From NCBI GenBank assembly GCA_022385755.1, contig MU278367.1, positions 434,001-498,000 of the forward strand: DNA of 64,000 bases. Reading direction: 5' to 3'. Below, piece by piece: positions 23,997 to 35,096 of the stretch (its first letter is position 1; each line of letters starts with the position of its first letter). The position numbers and the translations under genes are program-made. The stretch comes from Trametopsis cervina (lineage: Eukaryota > Basidiomycota > Agaricomycetes > Polyporales > Irpicaceae). A model generated the notes under the pieces. It was not told the origin of the DNA. It made no database searches and was given only the letters and a program-made list of their open reading frames with translations.

Positions 23997-26042
23997 ATGA
24001 TCTCCTTTCGTTCTCAAACATCCTGTTTAAGGCGCATATCAACACTAACAGGGACACGATCCATACTCAGTGGGCTTGTGGTGAGTATGCGCCTGCGGCT
24101 ATATACATCTTGAACTCTGACGGACCATCTGTTAGCGGAGAGCAGACGTTGTACGATTAGCCACTGACATTCGACGAGACCAGTCTGCAGTGAGGAGCTA
24201 TTCCTCAATTCCTATTGGAACCCCGAAGTATTTCAAGGCAGATTACTCTACTACGGATATAAGAATGACAAAGGACTTTATAAGGTGAGTTCTATATTGG
24301 ATCCAGTGCGCACTCAGACTGATTCATCAAAGAGTTGCCCCTTTGAAGTCTCTGCTCTCCCATTTTCGCTTTCTATTAACACTAAGGTCACAAGAGGGGA
24401 AGTATCACTCGCTTATACTATTCCGCCTCGAACCAGCGCAAGCGGAGTTCGTCCAATCGAACAGCAATGGACATGAGGACGCAACGATGAACGAGATTAA
24501 ACGACAAATGTACGCAATGGAAGCTCAATGTCCGCACCTCGGCGCAGATATATCGCATGCGGATATTGAAGAATGCGAATCCAGCCTGGTACTAGTGTGC
24601 CCGTGGCATCGGTAAGCTCCTTCTCCGCTGGTTCTCTGCAAGAGCATCGTAGAGCTGGACACGAACAGATATGACTTTGATTTGGAAACAGGTCATAGTG
24701 ATACCGGATTGAAGGCTTGCACGTATGCCCTTGATATCCGCCCAGGAGAAGACGGCGATATTGTCTTCGTGGAGGCACCCGAAGGAGGCACTAACTGGCA
24801 ACTTGTAGAGCTCAGACCAGTGTCGGAAGGTTTGGGTCTTGCTTCTGATCTGCTGCGCCACCTTACACACCCTTTCAGCGTTTGCCGATCCTCCGCCGCC
24901 ACCATTGGACCTGTCACACCTTTCATTATCGTCGAAGGAGCGCACGCCCTCAGCTCCCGAACCGGTTGTACCCTTGGAGAACGCTCCGAAGACGCTCATT
25001 GAGTGGGCAGTCCTCATCCTGAATACTGCTGATCCTACATTGAAGGTAGCTTATCTGAGATTTATTGAAGAAGACATAATTGATGAGTATCAGGTGCAAA
25101 GGACAAGACATGCAGTCAACGCCTTCCGGACAGGACAATTGAAGACCATAGGACACCATACGTCAAGTGCTCCTCTGCCGCCAGATGAGCCACCCCGTGA
25201 AGAATCATTTATGAAAAATACCGTCAATCCTGGGAAGATGGGAAAACGGAGCAACAGACCGAAGATGCTGCATGCTCTAGCAAATATTGAACAATGGGCG
25301 TAAGTTACTCTCAGGTTTCCACGCGGCATATTCTGTATTACTCACCACAGCTGAATTCGGTTCTAGAATCGATCTGGCGTACGTTTGCTGGCTTAACCTT
25401 ACACCATATTACTAAACCCGATGGCCTTGCAGGTGGGATATCATCGCACGGTTCGGTCCTATGCATCATGCACTCCCTCATGCCTTTTTCTCCGACTTCA
25501 CGAAGATGGCGTTGGACGAATCGAAGCATTTCACTTTACTCACTAGCCGCCTCGTTGCGTTATCGCCAACGACACCGTATGGTTCTATGCCCGTGCATGC
25601 TGCGCTGTGGGAATCTGCTCGTGCAACATCGCAGTCTTTCCGCTCCCGCCTGGCCATAATTCATCTTGTCCATGAAGCTCGAGGCCTTGATGTAAACCCG
25701 GCCACCATCGAGAAGTTCCGCCGTGCGAAGGACACCGAAAGTGTGGATGTGCTTGAGATCATCCACGCTGACGAAGTGACACATGTCACCGCCGGGCACC
25801 GCTGGTTCACGTGGATGTGCGAGCGCGAAGGCGTCGACCCGATACAGACATTTAGGGAAGAAGTTAGGACGAACTTTAGGGGAGAAGTCAAGGGGCCGTT
25901 TAATATCGAGGCGAGAGAAAAGGCTGGGATGACAAGAGAGTTCTACGAGGATCTTAGAGGAGAGATGACATGGGAGGACCGTCATGTCGATGGGCCAGAT
26001 GCACCAGCTCAGGTGCAAGTTGGATACGAAAAACTACTTTAA
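23997..26042 (+). CDS. Rieske [2Fe-2S] domain fused to DUF455 ferritin-like domain
   Basis: Eight exons join in frame to 539 residues: 23997-24080, 24184-24284, 24333-24611, 24669-24829, 24879-25045, 25094-25299, 25367-25378 and 25433-26042. The first 28 residues (MISFRSQTSCLRRISTLTG and on) look like a mitochondrial presequence. A Rieske domain spans about residues 40-210, with ligands in CPHLGAD near residue 128 and CPWH near 151, matching C-x-H and C-x2-H. From about 225 a DUF455 domain follows: LKVQRTRHAVNAFRTG, EESFMKNTVNPGK, LDESKHF, LVHEARGLDV and HADEVTHV, with Glu and His spaced as in di-iron ferritin-like folds. The arrangement suggests electron transfer from the 2Fe-2S cluster to a di-iron oxygenase centre; the substrate is unknown. 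The seventh exon is only 12 bases. An in-frame ATG at 23919 is an alternative start with a poorer leader. Confidence 0.8.
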
Positions 26043-26222
26043 CATAATCCTTAATTCCACATGACATAACGATAGCCGGAGATGGGCCTCGCCGCGGATG
26101 TTACAGCCAGGTACCCACCATTCTACATAGCAATGGTTGCTTGTGGAGCAGCGCTCAAGTATTAGTACAAACAAGTAAGTTTCGTGAATGCCGGCAGTAA
26201 TTAAAGATAATGTACTGTCGTC

Positions 26223-27877
26223 TTACGATCCTGACACTTGCTCTCGAATATCGACTTTACCTTGTGCCCAGTCGCGGAGGAGAACGCCAGCCATAGCGTT
26301 CGGAGGGGGAGGCTTGAAGGGTGGCTCGTCCGACTTCTGCGCTGATTCTGCAGTGTCTGTGCGCTGTTCCTCTACAGCAGAGTCCCACTTCGGCGCATCT
26401 TTGGTGGAACTGCCTTCCGCAGAGGCAAGGACGGAAAGAACCTGGTCGCGAGTATACCATCGCGCATCTGGGTCCCAGATCAGGTCCAACCCATTGCATA
26501 CGGAAAATAACCGACGCACCTTCAAGTTCGTTATCAAGGTCCGTGCGTACGGGCTCAGAAGGATCTGCTACCGCGTAGAAACCAGCCATGATATTCGCGG
26601 GGAAGGGCTATCAGACGGTGTAAGTAACGCACAGACATCTGCTTTGATGAATAACCCACCCATGGTTGCGTCGAATGGTATTTCAGGCCTAGAATCTTTA
26701 TCCCCGCCTCTTCCCATAATTCACGCTCGACAGTGTCCTCTAACGCCTCTCCGGGTTCAACGAAGCCGGCCAAAGCGGAGTAGAAGTTCTTCGGCCAGGA
26801 TCTCTGGGATTGAGTTGAGCGGCATCCTGATACATATAGATATTAAGATAAACTCACGTTGCGACCCAAAAGGATCCGGTCGTTTTCGGGACTCACAGCT
26901 AGGATAATGACTACCGGATCGGTTCTCGGATGTAAGTAATTGTTCAAAGCTTTCCTATAGCACAATAAGCAACGTTATGAGAAGCATGATACCTATTACT
27001 CACCCCGTAGGACAAGGTTTGCCGGACTTGGCCTCTGTCCACGGCAAGAGGGAGGAACATGCGTGCTTCCATCCTGCCCAAAGGTTGTATACTGGAGATC
27101 CACAACCAGCACAATACTGCTAAAAGTCAACAATATACCAAGGTGACATAGCCTAACGCTTGCCTTGTTCCTTGCACTCCAGTCCACCAAGGTTCTTGCT
27201 TCCGCGAATACAGCGCTCTCCCATTGACTAAGGCTTCCCATGGCTGCGCGCCCATCGATGAATTCGAGTTTTGTTCCACTTCGACCTTCGTTAGAACTAC
27301 TCAACACATCATTTACCTGCGCCTCTTCGACATCGCTCACGTCTACGGAGAAATACGGCGTTCCGTGCACGTTCGCGATGACAGCCTCAGGATTCGTCTT
27401 GGCGCTGAATTCAGACGAAGACAGGGCATGGATGCTGCCCTCGTTCTCGTACAAACCTAGAAATATGACGGGCGGTCCCCGTAAACGCGCAGCTTGCAGG
27501 TTCGCTACTTCCGCATCTGCAAGTTCTCCCTCTTTCTGGGTTTGAGAGAATATCGGATCTGCGCCCAGTAGCGGTCGGACGTCTTGAGTTGAGAGTCCGG
27601 CTAATGTCGGACCGATTCCTCCGGATGAAGCCATTAGGAGCTTGCCGTCGCGGAAGACGATCCAACGGGTGGCGGAGGAGGCGACGATGGAGTTCAGGAA
27701 AGTAGGCGAGGTACGGAGCCAGGCTAGCCTGTTCAGAGGAGATCCCGCAAAGAAGTTTGTGTGGCCTTTGCTATGCAAAGGGTCAGCGGAAAGTTAGCAC
27801 GTCGACATGGCTGTTGGCACTTACACTGAGTTCGATATTTGGCGCACTTGAACATGATAGAGGGGACGTCGAAACAT
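26223..27877 (-). CDS. NPY1: NADH diphosphatase (Nudix), paralogue 1
   Basis: Hydrolyses NADH, and possibly NAD-capped RNA, to AMP and NMNH. The first exons are 27825-27877 and 27164-27770; the start at 27877 ([17 protein letters not shown]) was chosen because it alone gives a phase-correct join through a GTAAGT donor. The N-terminal NUDT12-like domain ([16 protein letters not shown]) is followed by a zinc ribbon (CAGCG ... CPTG), the Nudix box [23 protein letters not shown], intact in every catalytic residue, and the NADH-pyrophosphatase signature STQPW-PFP, split by an intron. The stop at 26223 leaves a tail REQVSGS without a peroxisomal signal; the leader could be mitochondrial. The intron after WSARNK appears to use a GC-AG pair. 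It is the upstream-diverged twin of the gene at 28451-30098, in the same orientation. Confidence 0.9.
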
Positions 27878-28450
27878 CGCTGCCGAGAAGCGAGACAAGT
27901 GTGTAACAGCGCTGTGGTGCTTAAACAGCTGCATGGGTTATGTACCTGGCTAAGAGCGAATCCCATATGTCTGTGAGAATCCCGTTACGTGACCATGGGA
28001 TGCGTTAATTGAGAATCTTCGTCAGCTTAGGACCATCACAGGACCTCGTGGGTCCATAGAAGGCTCACTATAGGCAAGAATTGCCATTTCACTCCTTTTG
28101 GTGCTCTCACCTGGCATCCTGTCTATTTATGATCTCGGTGTCAGCGGAACGTTAATCTATCGGAACATATGTATAGGGCACGTCTGTCACAGAGTGCAGT
28201 GCCCACGAAGTAGGCCACGACAATAAGTCTTGCTACTGTCGCGCTGCGTGCATATCTGAGATTTGAAACGTTGCAGAGCTTGCTGAAAATGAATGTGAGC
28301 GTAACTTTAAACACAACGACTTTCCCATCTATTATTCGTGCTTACAACATGGTCGGACAACTATCGATACAATGCTGAATACACCTGTAAGGGTACATGT
28401 TAACTCAAGGAGTACAGATGAGCCAGATGAACATACTATGTCTATAATTC
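27878..28450. other. Spacer between the tandem Nudix genes
   Basis: This 573-base gap holds the promoter of paralogue 1 and the 3' end of paralogue 2, both on the minus strand. The sequence is relatively AT-rich and contains no supportable open frame or repeat. Confidence 0.5.
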
Positions 28451-30098
28451 CTACAAATTTCCTTTAACCTCCCGCACTTCAGGACCGGTAATAACAACCT
28501 TTCGGTGCGCCCAATCGCTAATCAGGACGCCCGCGATTGCAGTATTGGGAGGCACCCTGAACGGAGGTTCAGATTCCGTTGGGCCTAGCTTGATCGATGG
28601 ATCGTTGCCCTGCATCTTTGTGCCCAATGGGTTGGCAAGGACTTGAAGGATCTCTTCACGCGTGTACCACCGGGCGTCTAATAAACAAAGGATTAGATCG
28701 CCTTTATCCCGACGACAGTAAATTAAACGGGGGATGACGTTACCTTCTAATTCATTGTCTAGGTCCGTGCGTGTTGGCAGCGACTCGTCTGCGATCGCAT
28801 AGAAGCCGACCATGAGGTTTGCGGGGAATGGCTGGAGGAAATGAATGAAAGGGCAGTCAGTGCGGACAACGTGGGGACAGCTGTGTGTCGATATGTACCC
28901 ATGGTTGCGTAGAATGGTATCGCACCCCCCACACTTTGAGGCCCGCTTCTTCCCAAAGCTCACGTCTGACGGCATCTTCAAAGGCTTCTCCAGGTTCGAT
29001 GAACCCCGCGAGGGCTGAGTAGAATTTCCCTGGCCATTTGCGCTATTGTTTCAATAGGGGAGTGAGAACAACGATCGGACGGGAAGGGAAATAACACTGA
29101 CGTTACGGCCTAGAAGGATCTTATCGTTGTTCTGGTTAAGAACTGCCATGATCACGACAGGGTCGGTCCTTGGATGTGATTGATTGTGCAAGCCGACACT
29201 ACAATAAGAAGTGAATACTGTGAGAAAACCTAAGTCACCGAGGACGTACCCTGTTGGACAAGGTGTCTTTCCTTCACGATCAGCCCAGGGCAATAAGGTT
29301 GTGCACGAGAGCTTCCAACCGGCCCAGAGAGAATACACCGGCGATCCGCAGGAGGCGCAGAACTGCGCAAGACCCTGTTCAAGCTGTGTGTGGAAATTGA
29401 CTGAGGAGACGTACCTTGTTTCTAGCATTCCAATCTACCAATGCCCGTGCCTCTGCGATTATTCCTGCTGAGAACTGATCCATGCTCGACATAGATGCCC
29501 GTGAATCCACAAAGCTCAGCTTCTGGCCTCCCAAGCTACCCTCTGCGCCTCTGAGCACTTCATCAACTTTCTGCTCCTCTAGTCCTGAGACATCCAACGA
29601 GAAGTACGGGTCGCCTTGGACCTTTGCTGCAACGGCTGCGGCATCTTTCTTGCTAAAGTCGGAAGAGGGTAGAGCGCCAGATCCCTCGCCATCATGCTCG
29701 TGCAGACCCAAGAAAATGATTCCCGGGCCCCGGAGTCTTGCAGCCTCTAAGACGGAAACTCCTTCATCTGCAAGGTCGCCTTCGTGTTGACCCTGTGCGA
29801 AGTATGGGGCGGCACCAAGCAGGGGACGAACCTCCGGTGTAGACAGCGTCGCGACCTTGCCTTGCTTTGATCCCTCCAGAGTCGCCAGTAGCGGGTTTCC
29901 CTTATTGAACAGCACCCATCGAGTCGACTGGTGGTCTATGATAGCGTGCAAGAACGGTTCAGACGTCCGCAGCCACGCCAGACGATTGAGGGGCGATCCG
30001 CCGAAGAAATTTATGGGAGCTTCCTGAGTTCTGCGTGTATGTGAGTTACATAACCTGTGTAATGAATGAATATCGGTCGTGACGCACTTGCTAGCCAT
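28451..30098 (-). CDS. NPY1: NADH diphosphatase (Nudix), paralogue 2
   Basis: Tandem paralogue of the preceding gene. The first exon is only 11 bases (30088-30098, ATGGCTAGCAA) and joins exon 2 from 30030 to give MASKTQEAPINFFGGSPLN. The zinc ribbon (CASCG ... CPTG), Nudix box ([23 protein letters not shown]) and STQPW-PFP signature are all present. The intron after NARNK at 29363-29414 is an ordinary GT-AG intron at the same site where paralogue 1 has GC-AG. The protein lacks the basic leader of paralogue 1 and ends KGNL; animal NUDT12 also ends in Asn-Leu and is peroxisomal, so a weak peroxisomal signal is conceivable but not shown. Different N-termini suggest the two copies serve different compartments. 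Confidence 0.9.
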
Positions 30099-31565
30099 TA
30101 CGAAGAGACTGCGGCGCGAGCCGAACTTGAGGAGAGAGACACGAAGTATGTTGACGACAGTTGAGCTCAAGTTGAATACTTATCAGCGGTAGTCGCAGAC
30201 TATGTAGCGTAATGCTTCGTCAGCGTATCGACAGTCGCCATTCGGGAATGTGCCGGGATTATCTCCCTCGCAGCCGCCATCCCCATGCTTTGAGAATCAA
30301 AGGCTGGATGTGGCCAGCAGGACGATGTAATGAAGCAACCAGGACGTTTTTGCACAAGATGGTTGGGTAACCGAATATGCGTCAAGCTCTACTACCAATT
30401 GACGTTACTGGCAAACGCAACCTCGTAACTGGGCGCTTGGTGCACTTGCTTTTCGACTCTCACACTGGCCACGAGTTACACTGGCTGCATACGTGACTCA
30501 ATTGCTGTGCCTCGTGCATGTCGTGTTTCTCGCAGACGACCTCGTTCTCCCGTCGTGGCTGCCGTAAGTTGGACCCACCGGAACGCGTTTAACGGCGCGG
30601 AAAGCGCGACACTGCCCCCTGGCGAGGTCGGAAGCTACTTGCTCGATTTACATTGCCCTTCGCAGGCACTTAGCGGCTGGAGGAGCGCAGGAAGGTGAGC
30701 ATTATCTATATAGCATCCGAGCGTCGAGCATAGTGACCTCGAGGCATGTTGCAGCACGATGACGCCTCCGAAGTTCTCGTGCAAGTCCAGGCGGACACGC
30801 CTGATCCTCGTTATGTTGGATAGGTGCCATCGCATCTGTCTCTGATTGGATTTCAGTGTGTGACGCTGCGTACGTGTTTGCCAGCGCTGCGGTGCGTGTT
30901 TGGAAATCTTGTACAGCCAGGGCCAGTCACAACCCCGTGTCGGTTTTCCTCGTTGTTGCCCCATTGTCCGATGCATCAAGCCACAGATGTAATGTGAACA
31001 GTCAATGAGCTGTTACGATTGTTGCTTACTGACACTATTGTCCTCCCCAGTTCGCATGATATTTCTTACTGAGCTTAAGAAAGAATTGGGCAGCTCATTG
31101 AACATTCCGAATAAAGGGACAAGGCGAAAGGCCACAACAGCTGGCTAGATACTCTCCGTTGCTGGTTCTTGATCGCCTATATCAGGGTCGACATCTCTGC
31201 AGCACGCTTTCTCCGTCCGTGCGATTGCAGGCGGTCTCTTTCATACTACCAAAAGCGGAAGTTCAATGCATCTCAAACTCGCATGTTTACGGAAGTTACT
31301 ATGTACTTTCTATGGCTTGTCGGCTTTTAACCCTGGCTTGCAATACCCGTGGGTAGGCAACAAGGCCATAAGCTCCGAGAACAACCCCGCGCTACATTGG
31401 ATCGCATCTCTGGAGCTAGTGCTCGGTATTATATAAGATACAACCTTGTGCAGTCCCACCCTCTATAATGACCTCTTGACGACCCTCGTACGCACTCTTT
31501 CGCTCGTCCTCCCGCACGGTCGGACAGTCTAACTCAAAAGTTCTCGTCTGATTTGGACTAACCAG
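30099..31565. other. Intergenic, nothing supportable
   Basis: About 1.5 kb upstream of the Nudix pair. Short open frames exist on both strands but none is longer than about 115 codons or shows a motif or splice structure. A TATATAA element at 31430-31436 precedes the small gene candidate at 31566. Confidence 0.5.
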
Positions 31566-31817
31566 ATGGCATCGGACTCGTCCGCTTATCCTCTTTCGCA
31601 CGTCCTCGTCGTCGCCGCGGCCGCGGCCGCCGCTGCTCACCACTGTCCGCCCAAACCCATGTCGCCCGCAGAAGCCATCGCCGCGGCTTGGGCCAACGAA
31701 TCGGCGGAGAGTCAACTGAGGTGGAGAGCAGCCGATGCTTGCGCGAAAGAAAAGTTCTATGCCCCCCATCCCTGGCGATCGTTGCAGGTCAGAACGTCGA
31801 TTCGTTCAAAGATGTAA
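31566..31817 (+). CDS. Small hypothetical protein, 83 residues
   Basis: An ATG-initiated frame about 130 bases downstream of a TATATAA element. The product has an alanine run (VAAAAAAAAHH) and a compact segment SPAEAIAAAWANESAESQLR that looks helical, then HPWRSLQ. No family is recognised. The CAG at about 31788 is followed by GTCAG and a TTTCAG acceptor occurs at about 31874; splicing there would extend the frame to 32129, but the extension reads like a T-rich 3' UTR. Support is limited to the promoter-like element and amino-acid composition. Confidence 0.35.
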   Translation: MASDSSAYPLSHVLVVAAAAAAAAHHCPPKPMSPAEAIAAAWANESAESQLRWRAADACAKEKFYAPHPWRSLQVRTSIRSKM

Positions 31818-32593
31818 GAATAGTTTGTAGCTGTTGAGCTTTTCTTCGAGTTGGTACGGGAGTTTTCATTTCAGGCGATGTTTTGGCCCCGCCGTTCTAT
31901 TCGCTCATTTGTCTTCATGTCTTCAAGATTTTCTTCATCTATTCTTCGCCTTCAACACCCTTGTCTCCATATTCCGAGCTCTTTCTTGCTCGTTGCAATC
32001 ATTTGTATCGACAGCCGTCTTATCTATATTGTTATCGCCTTGCTTGTCAAGGCTCCCAAGATGTATGTTACCACCATGCAGGAGAGCTGTGCTGGAGTTC
32101 GTAGGAGGGGCAACCTAAAGATATCTTGAGGTACGAGATTTCCCTTGGATCTAGAATCTTTTAGACAGCTTGCTCACAATCCTCGACGATTTCACAGACC
32201 CACCTCGCCCTTTCCGGCGGTGCGTTCCCTCGTCCCAGCTTCACACCCCTCTCTCGCACGGCGCGACTCTCCGATCAATATTTATGCGCTTTTCTTTACT
32301 GTCACGGTATAATATATCTCCAACATTACATAGCATGTATATCGTACTCTGTTGTAGTCATGCCTCATGTAAGAATGCCACAACGTGTCCCATCCGTCGT
32401 GGCCACAGCTGAGAGCGCTAAGCGCAACGCTGACCGGGCTGCCGGCCCGCTCTAGTGATCCAATTGAGTTTCGACCTCGAAATTCGAATTTCGAGAAATT
32501 GTTGGATACTGACTCGACGGTTGGCTGTTCACCTGCCCGTCTCCTCCTGGCACTGAGCTCTCGTTCTCGCGACTATCTAAACAACTAGACATC
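31818..32593. other. Intergenic region before the carrier gene
   Basis: T- and C-rich DNA on the plus strand, probably 3' UTR of the small gene candidate and the promoter and leader of the carrier gene. A near-palindrome CGAAATTCGAATTTCG lies at about 32478-32493. No gene is seen. Confidence 0.5.
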
Positions 32594-33865
32594 ATGTCGA
32601 AGACGGCGCAAGACTTGGTTGCTGGTACGGCAGGCGGGATTGCACAGGTGAAGTGGCAGAATTCGACGACCTGGGGGTTCTCTGCTGTTTGTTGAGACTG
32701 CACATCGTTGGCCGTAGGTGCTGGTAGGCCAGCCGTTCGATATAGTCAAAGTCGTGAGTCATTGATTTCACTACTATTTCGCCAAGCTGTATGATAAATT
32801 TGCCTTGGTCGTAGAGGATGCAAACGGCTCCTAAAGGAACATACAGCGGCATGGTACACTGCGCGGGCGGGATCCTTAAGAACGAGGGACCACTTGCCTT
32901 CTACAAGGTGTGTGGAAACAGGATGCCATGTTGGTCGATGCTAAGGAAGTTCATCAGGGAACGCTGACGCCTTTGCTGGGTATTGGTGTCTGTGTGTCCA
33001 TTCAATTTGGTGCTATGGAATACACAAAACGTCTCTTCGCTGCGCGGAATATCGAAAGTGGCATTGGGGGTCCACAGGGTACTCAGCTTACTAACGGGCA
33101 GCTGCTCAGCTCTGGTGTATTTGCTGGTCTCGCTAACGGTGTTGTCTCTGGCCCGGTTGAGCATATCCGTATACGTCAGTATTGTCGCTATATGCTCCCT
33201 TGTCTAGTTCTCATCGTTCCTTCCGGTACTTCTGTAGGTCTTCAGACACAATCTGCCAAGAACCCAGTATATGCAGGGCCATGGGACGCTATCAAGAAGA
33301 TATACGGCTCTAGGGGCATCGCAGGCCTATACAAAGGTCAAGTAGCAACACTATGGCGTGAATCATCAGGATATGCCGTCTACTTCTGGGCATACGAGAA
33401 ACTTATGCAGCGTGAGATGGCACAAAAGGGCATCAGGCGAGATCAAGTGAATCCCGGATATGCCATTCTCTTCGGTGCTGCAGCGGGCTATGTTGTGAGT
33501 ATGGTAAATATACCCGCCAGGATACCCTATCTGACTCGAACCGCGGGCGTAGTTGTGGGCTGTGATATACCCTATAGATATGATAAAATCCAGGATGCAG
33601 ACGGACGGTTTCTCTGCTGCGGATGGCCAAAAGTACAAGTCGACCCTCGACTGCGTGCGCACGGTTTGGAGAACGGAAGGCATTGGCGCGTTTACGCGCG
33701 GTCTTGGACCCACGCTCATTCGGTATGCCCCTATTTGTTATTTTAAGCAGCACTATAGCTAAAAATGTTCTTAGTTCACCCTTTGCGAATGGCGCGACCT
33801 TCCTGGGCTTCGAAATGGCAAACCGTGCGATCAATAGGTTCTTACATCAAACCAGCGAGTCGTGA
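32594..33865 (+). CDS. YMC1: Mitochondrial carrier protein, YMC type
   Basis: Inner-membrane solute carrier of the SLC25 family. Seven exons, 32594-32647, 32718-32753, 32815-32907, 32958-33174, 33238-33494, 33553-33722 and 33775-33865, join in frame to 305 residues, the standard size for three repeats of about 100. Each repeat carries its signature: QPFDIVKVRMQ, GPVEHIRIRLQ and YPIDMIKSRMQ. The second, with Glu-His-Ile-Arg in place of Asp-x-x-Lys, and the overall order match the yeast Ymc1/Ymc2 group, linked to organic-acid and amino-acid transport and distantly related to carnitine carriers. The start MSKTAQDLVAGTAGG has the usual short leader. Exact substrate cannot be read from sequence. 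Confidence 0.92.
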
Positions 33866-35096
33866 CCGGTGCAATCATCCATTTATGAATGAGGGGATAC
33901 CGGATGCAACGCTTAGTACGCGTACAACGTCTATCATATAAGCTTGTGATTCGACTACTAATACATATTAAGTGTGGTGTATGAGCTGAGTGACACGCAT
34001 ATCGATACCCTGGAGACATAGGGATCCGTTTGGAACTTGATCTGCTATATCCTCTCCCTGCGTGCACGCCGCCCCAGGACAAACCCTACAGACATCTAGC
34101 AAGAATGACAACCACTATGAGGCATTGAAGTTTCGGCTGATGCCGAGTAACCGGAAAAGGCAAGTGAAGTGGTTGGACCTTTACATGTCATCTCATCAGA
34201 CGTGCAGTAGCAGTTCCGCAGCAACAACTCTGCGACTAACGGCAACAACGACGCAAGCATGTTTCTAGAGTGACGTCTCAACAAGACTTCACAATGATAA
34301 AATAGGTGTGAACGTACCTCAACCTAGAGGCTTGCCAGTTACGTCGATACAGGCACAACGAGGCCACTGCGTCTTTGACATTCCGTCTGATCATAACTGG
34401 AATCATGTATGTAAAGTCAATACTGTCGCTGAAATTCCGACACCGCCACTGCTGGTTCCAGGTCAGCGCCTTCATACACTAAGCAATAGCATGTTTAACA
34501 TTTATCGAATGTTAGCTGTGGCTCGCGCTTTGCCTCATGTATGCTCCACCAAAAGGTGAGCTCATATTACTGTCATTTTCCTCCGTCCACTTGATCAAAC
34601 TTCCGGGTCACCGCAGGTCAAGAAACGTCGGGAGCGACGAAGTCCCGAATCACTAAGGAGTAGGACGCCATATGAAGACTATTGAGATCTCAAGGATGTA
34701 ATACTGCATGTCACGGTCTTGTTGCACTTTAGACATTGAATTGAGCTCTTCTTGGTAATCCTTTCATACTTGGGCTTCAAAGTGTCACTGAACGGAGCAT
34801 AGCCAATCGGACACACGGCGTTATTTGCAGGCAGAAGTCTATGTATTGAACAGGTCATGAGGTATGCTTGGTACTGCTGTCGTTGGTCAGCGACCCCGAG
34901 GAAGGATGCATGGAGTCGTGAGGTGAAAATCACTACGAGCTGTGGAAACTACCGCTCTCCTTGCGTATCTTACTAACGGAATGTCAGATGTCACACAGGC
35001 TGTTATTGATGCATGCTCTGAAGGAGTATAAAGTGAGTACACGCTAGCTACAGCATATCCATAACCAAGAACCAACTGAACCCTCATCTACTCAAC
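33866..35096. other. Intergenic, nothing supportable
   Basis: About 1.2 kb between the carrier and the aegerolysin. Open frames are short, overlap on both strands and carry no motif. The final 70 bases contain the TATA box of the aegerolysin gene. Confidence 0.5.
35027..35033 (+). promoter_or_regulatory. TATA box of the aegerolysin gene
   Basis: TATAAAG lies 64-70 bases upstream of the ATG at 35097, a normal core-promoter position. Function is inferred. Confidence 0.5.

Noticed and set aside
28451..28981. Apparent start of a 176-codon frame (MKMPSDVSFG...) inside Nudix paralogue 2
   Set aside because: Its first part is a wrong-frame reading across the Nudix box and an intron; only the last part is the true C-terminal exon.
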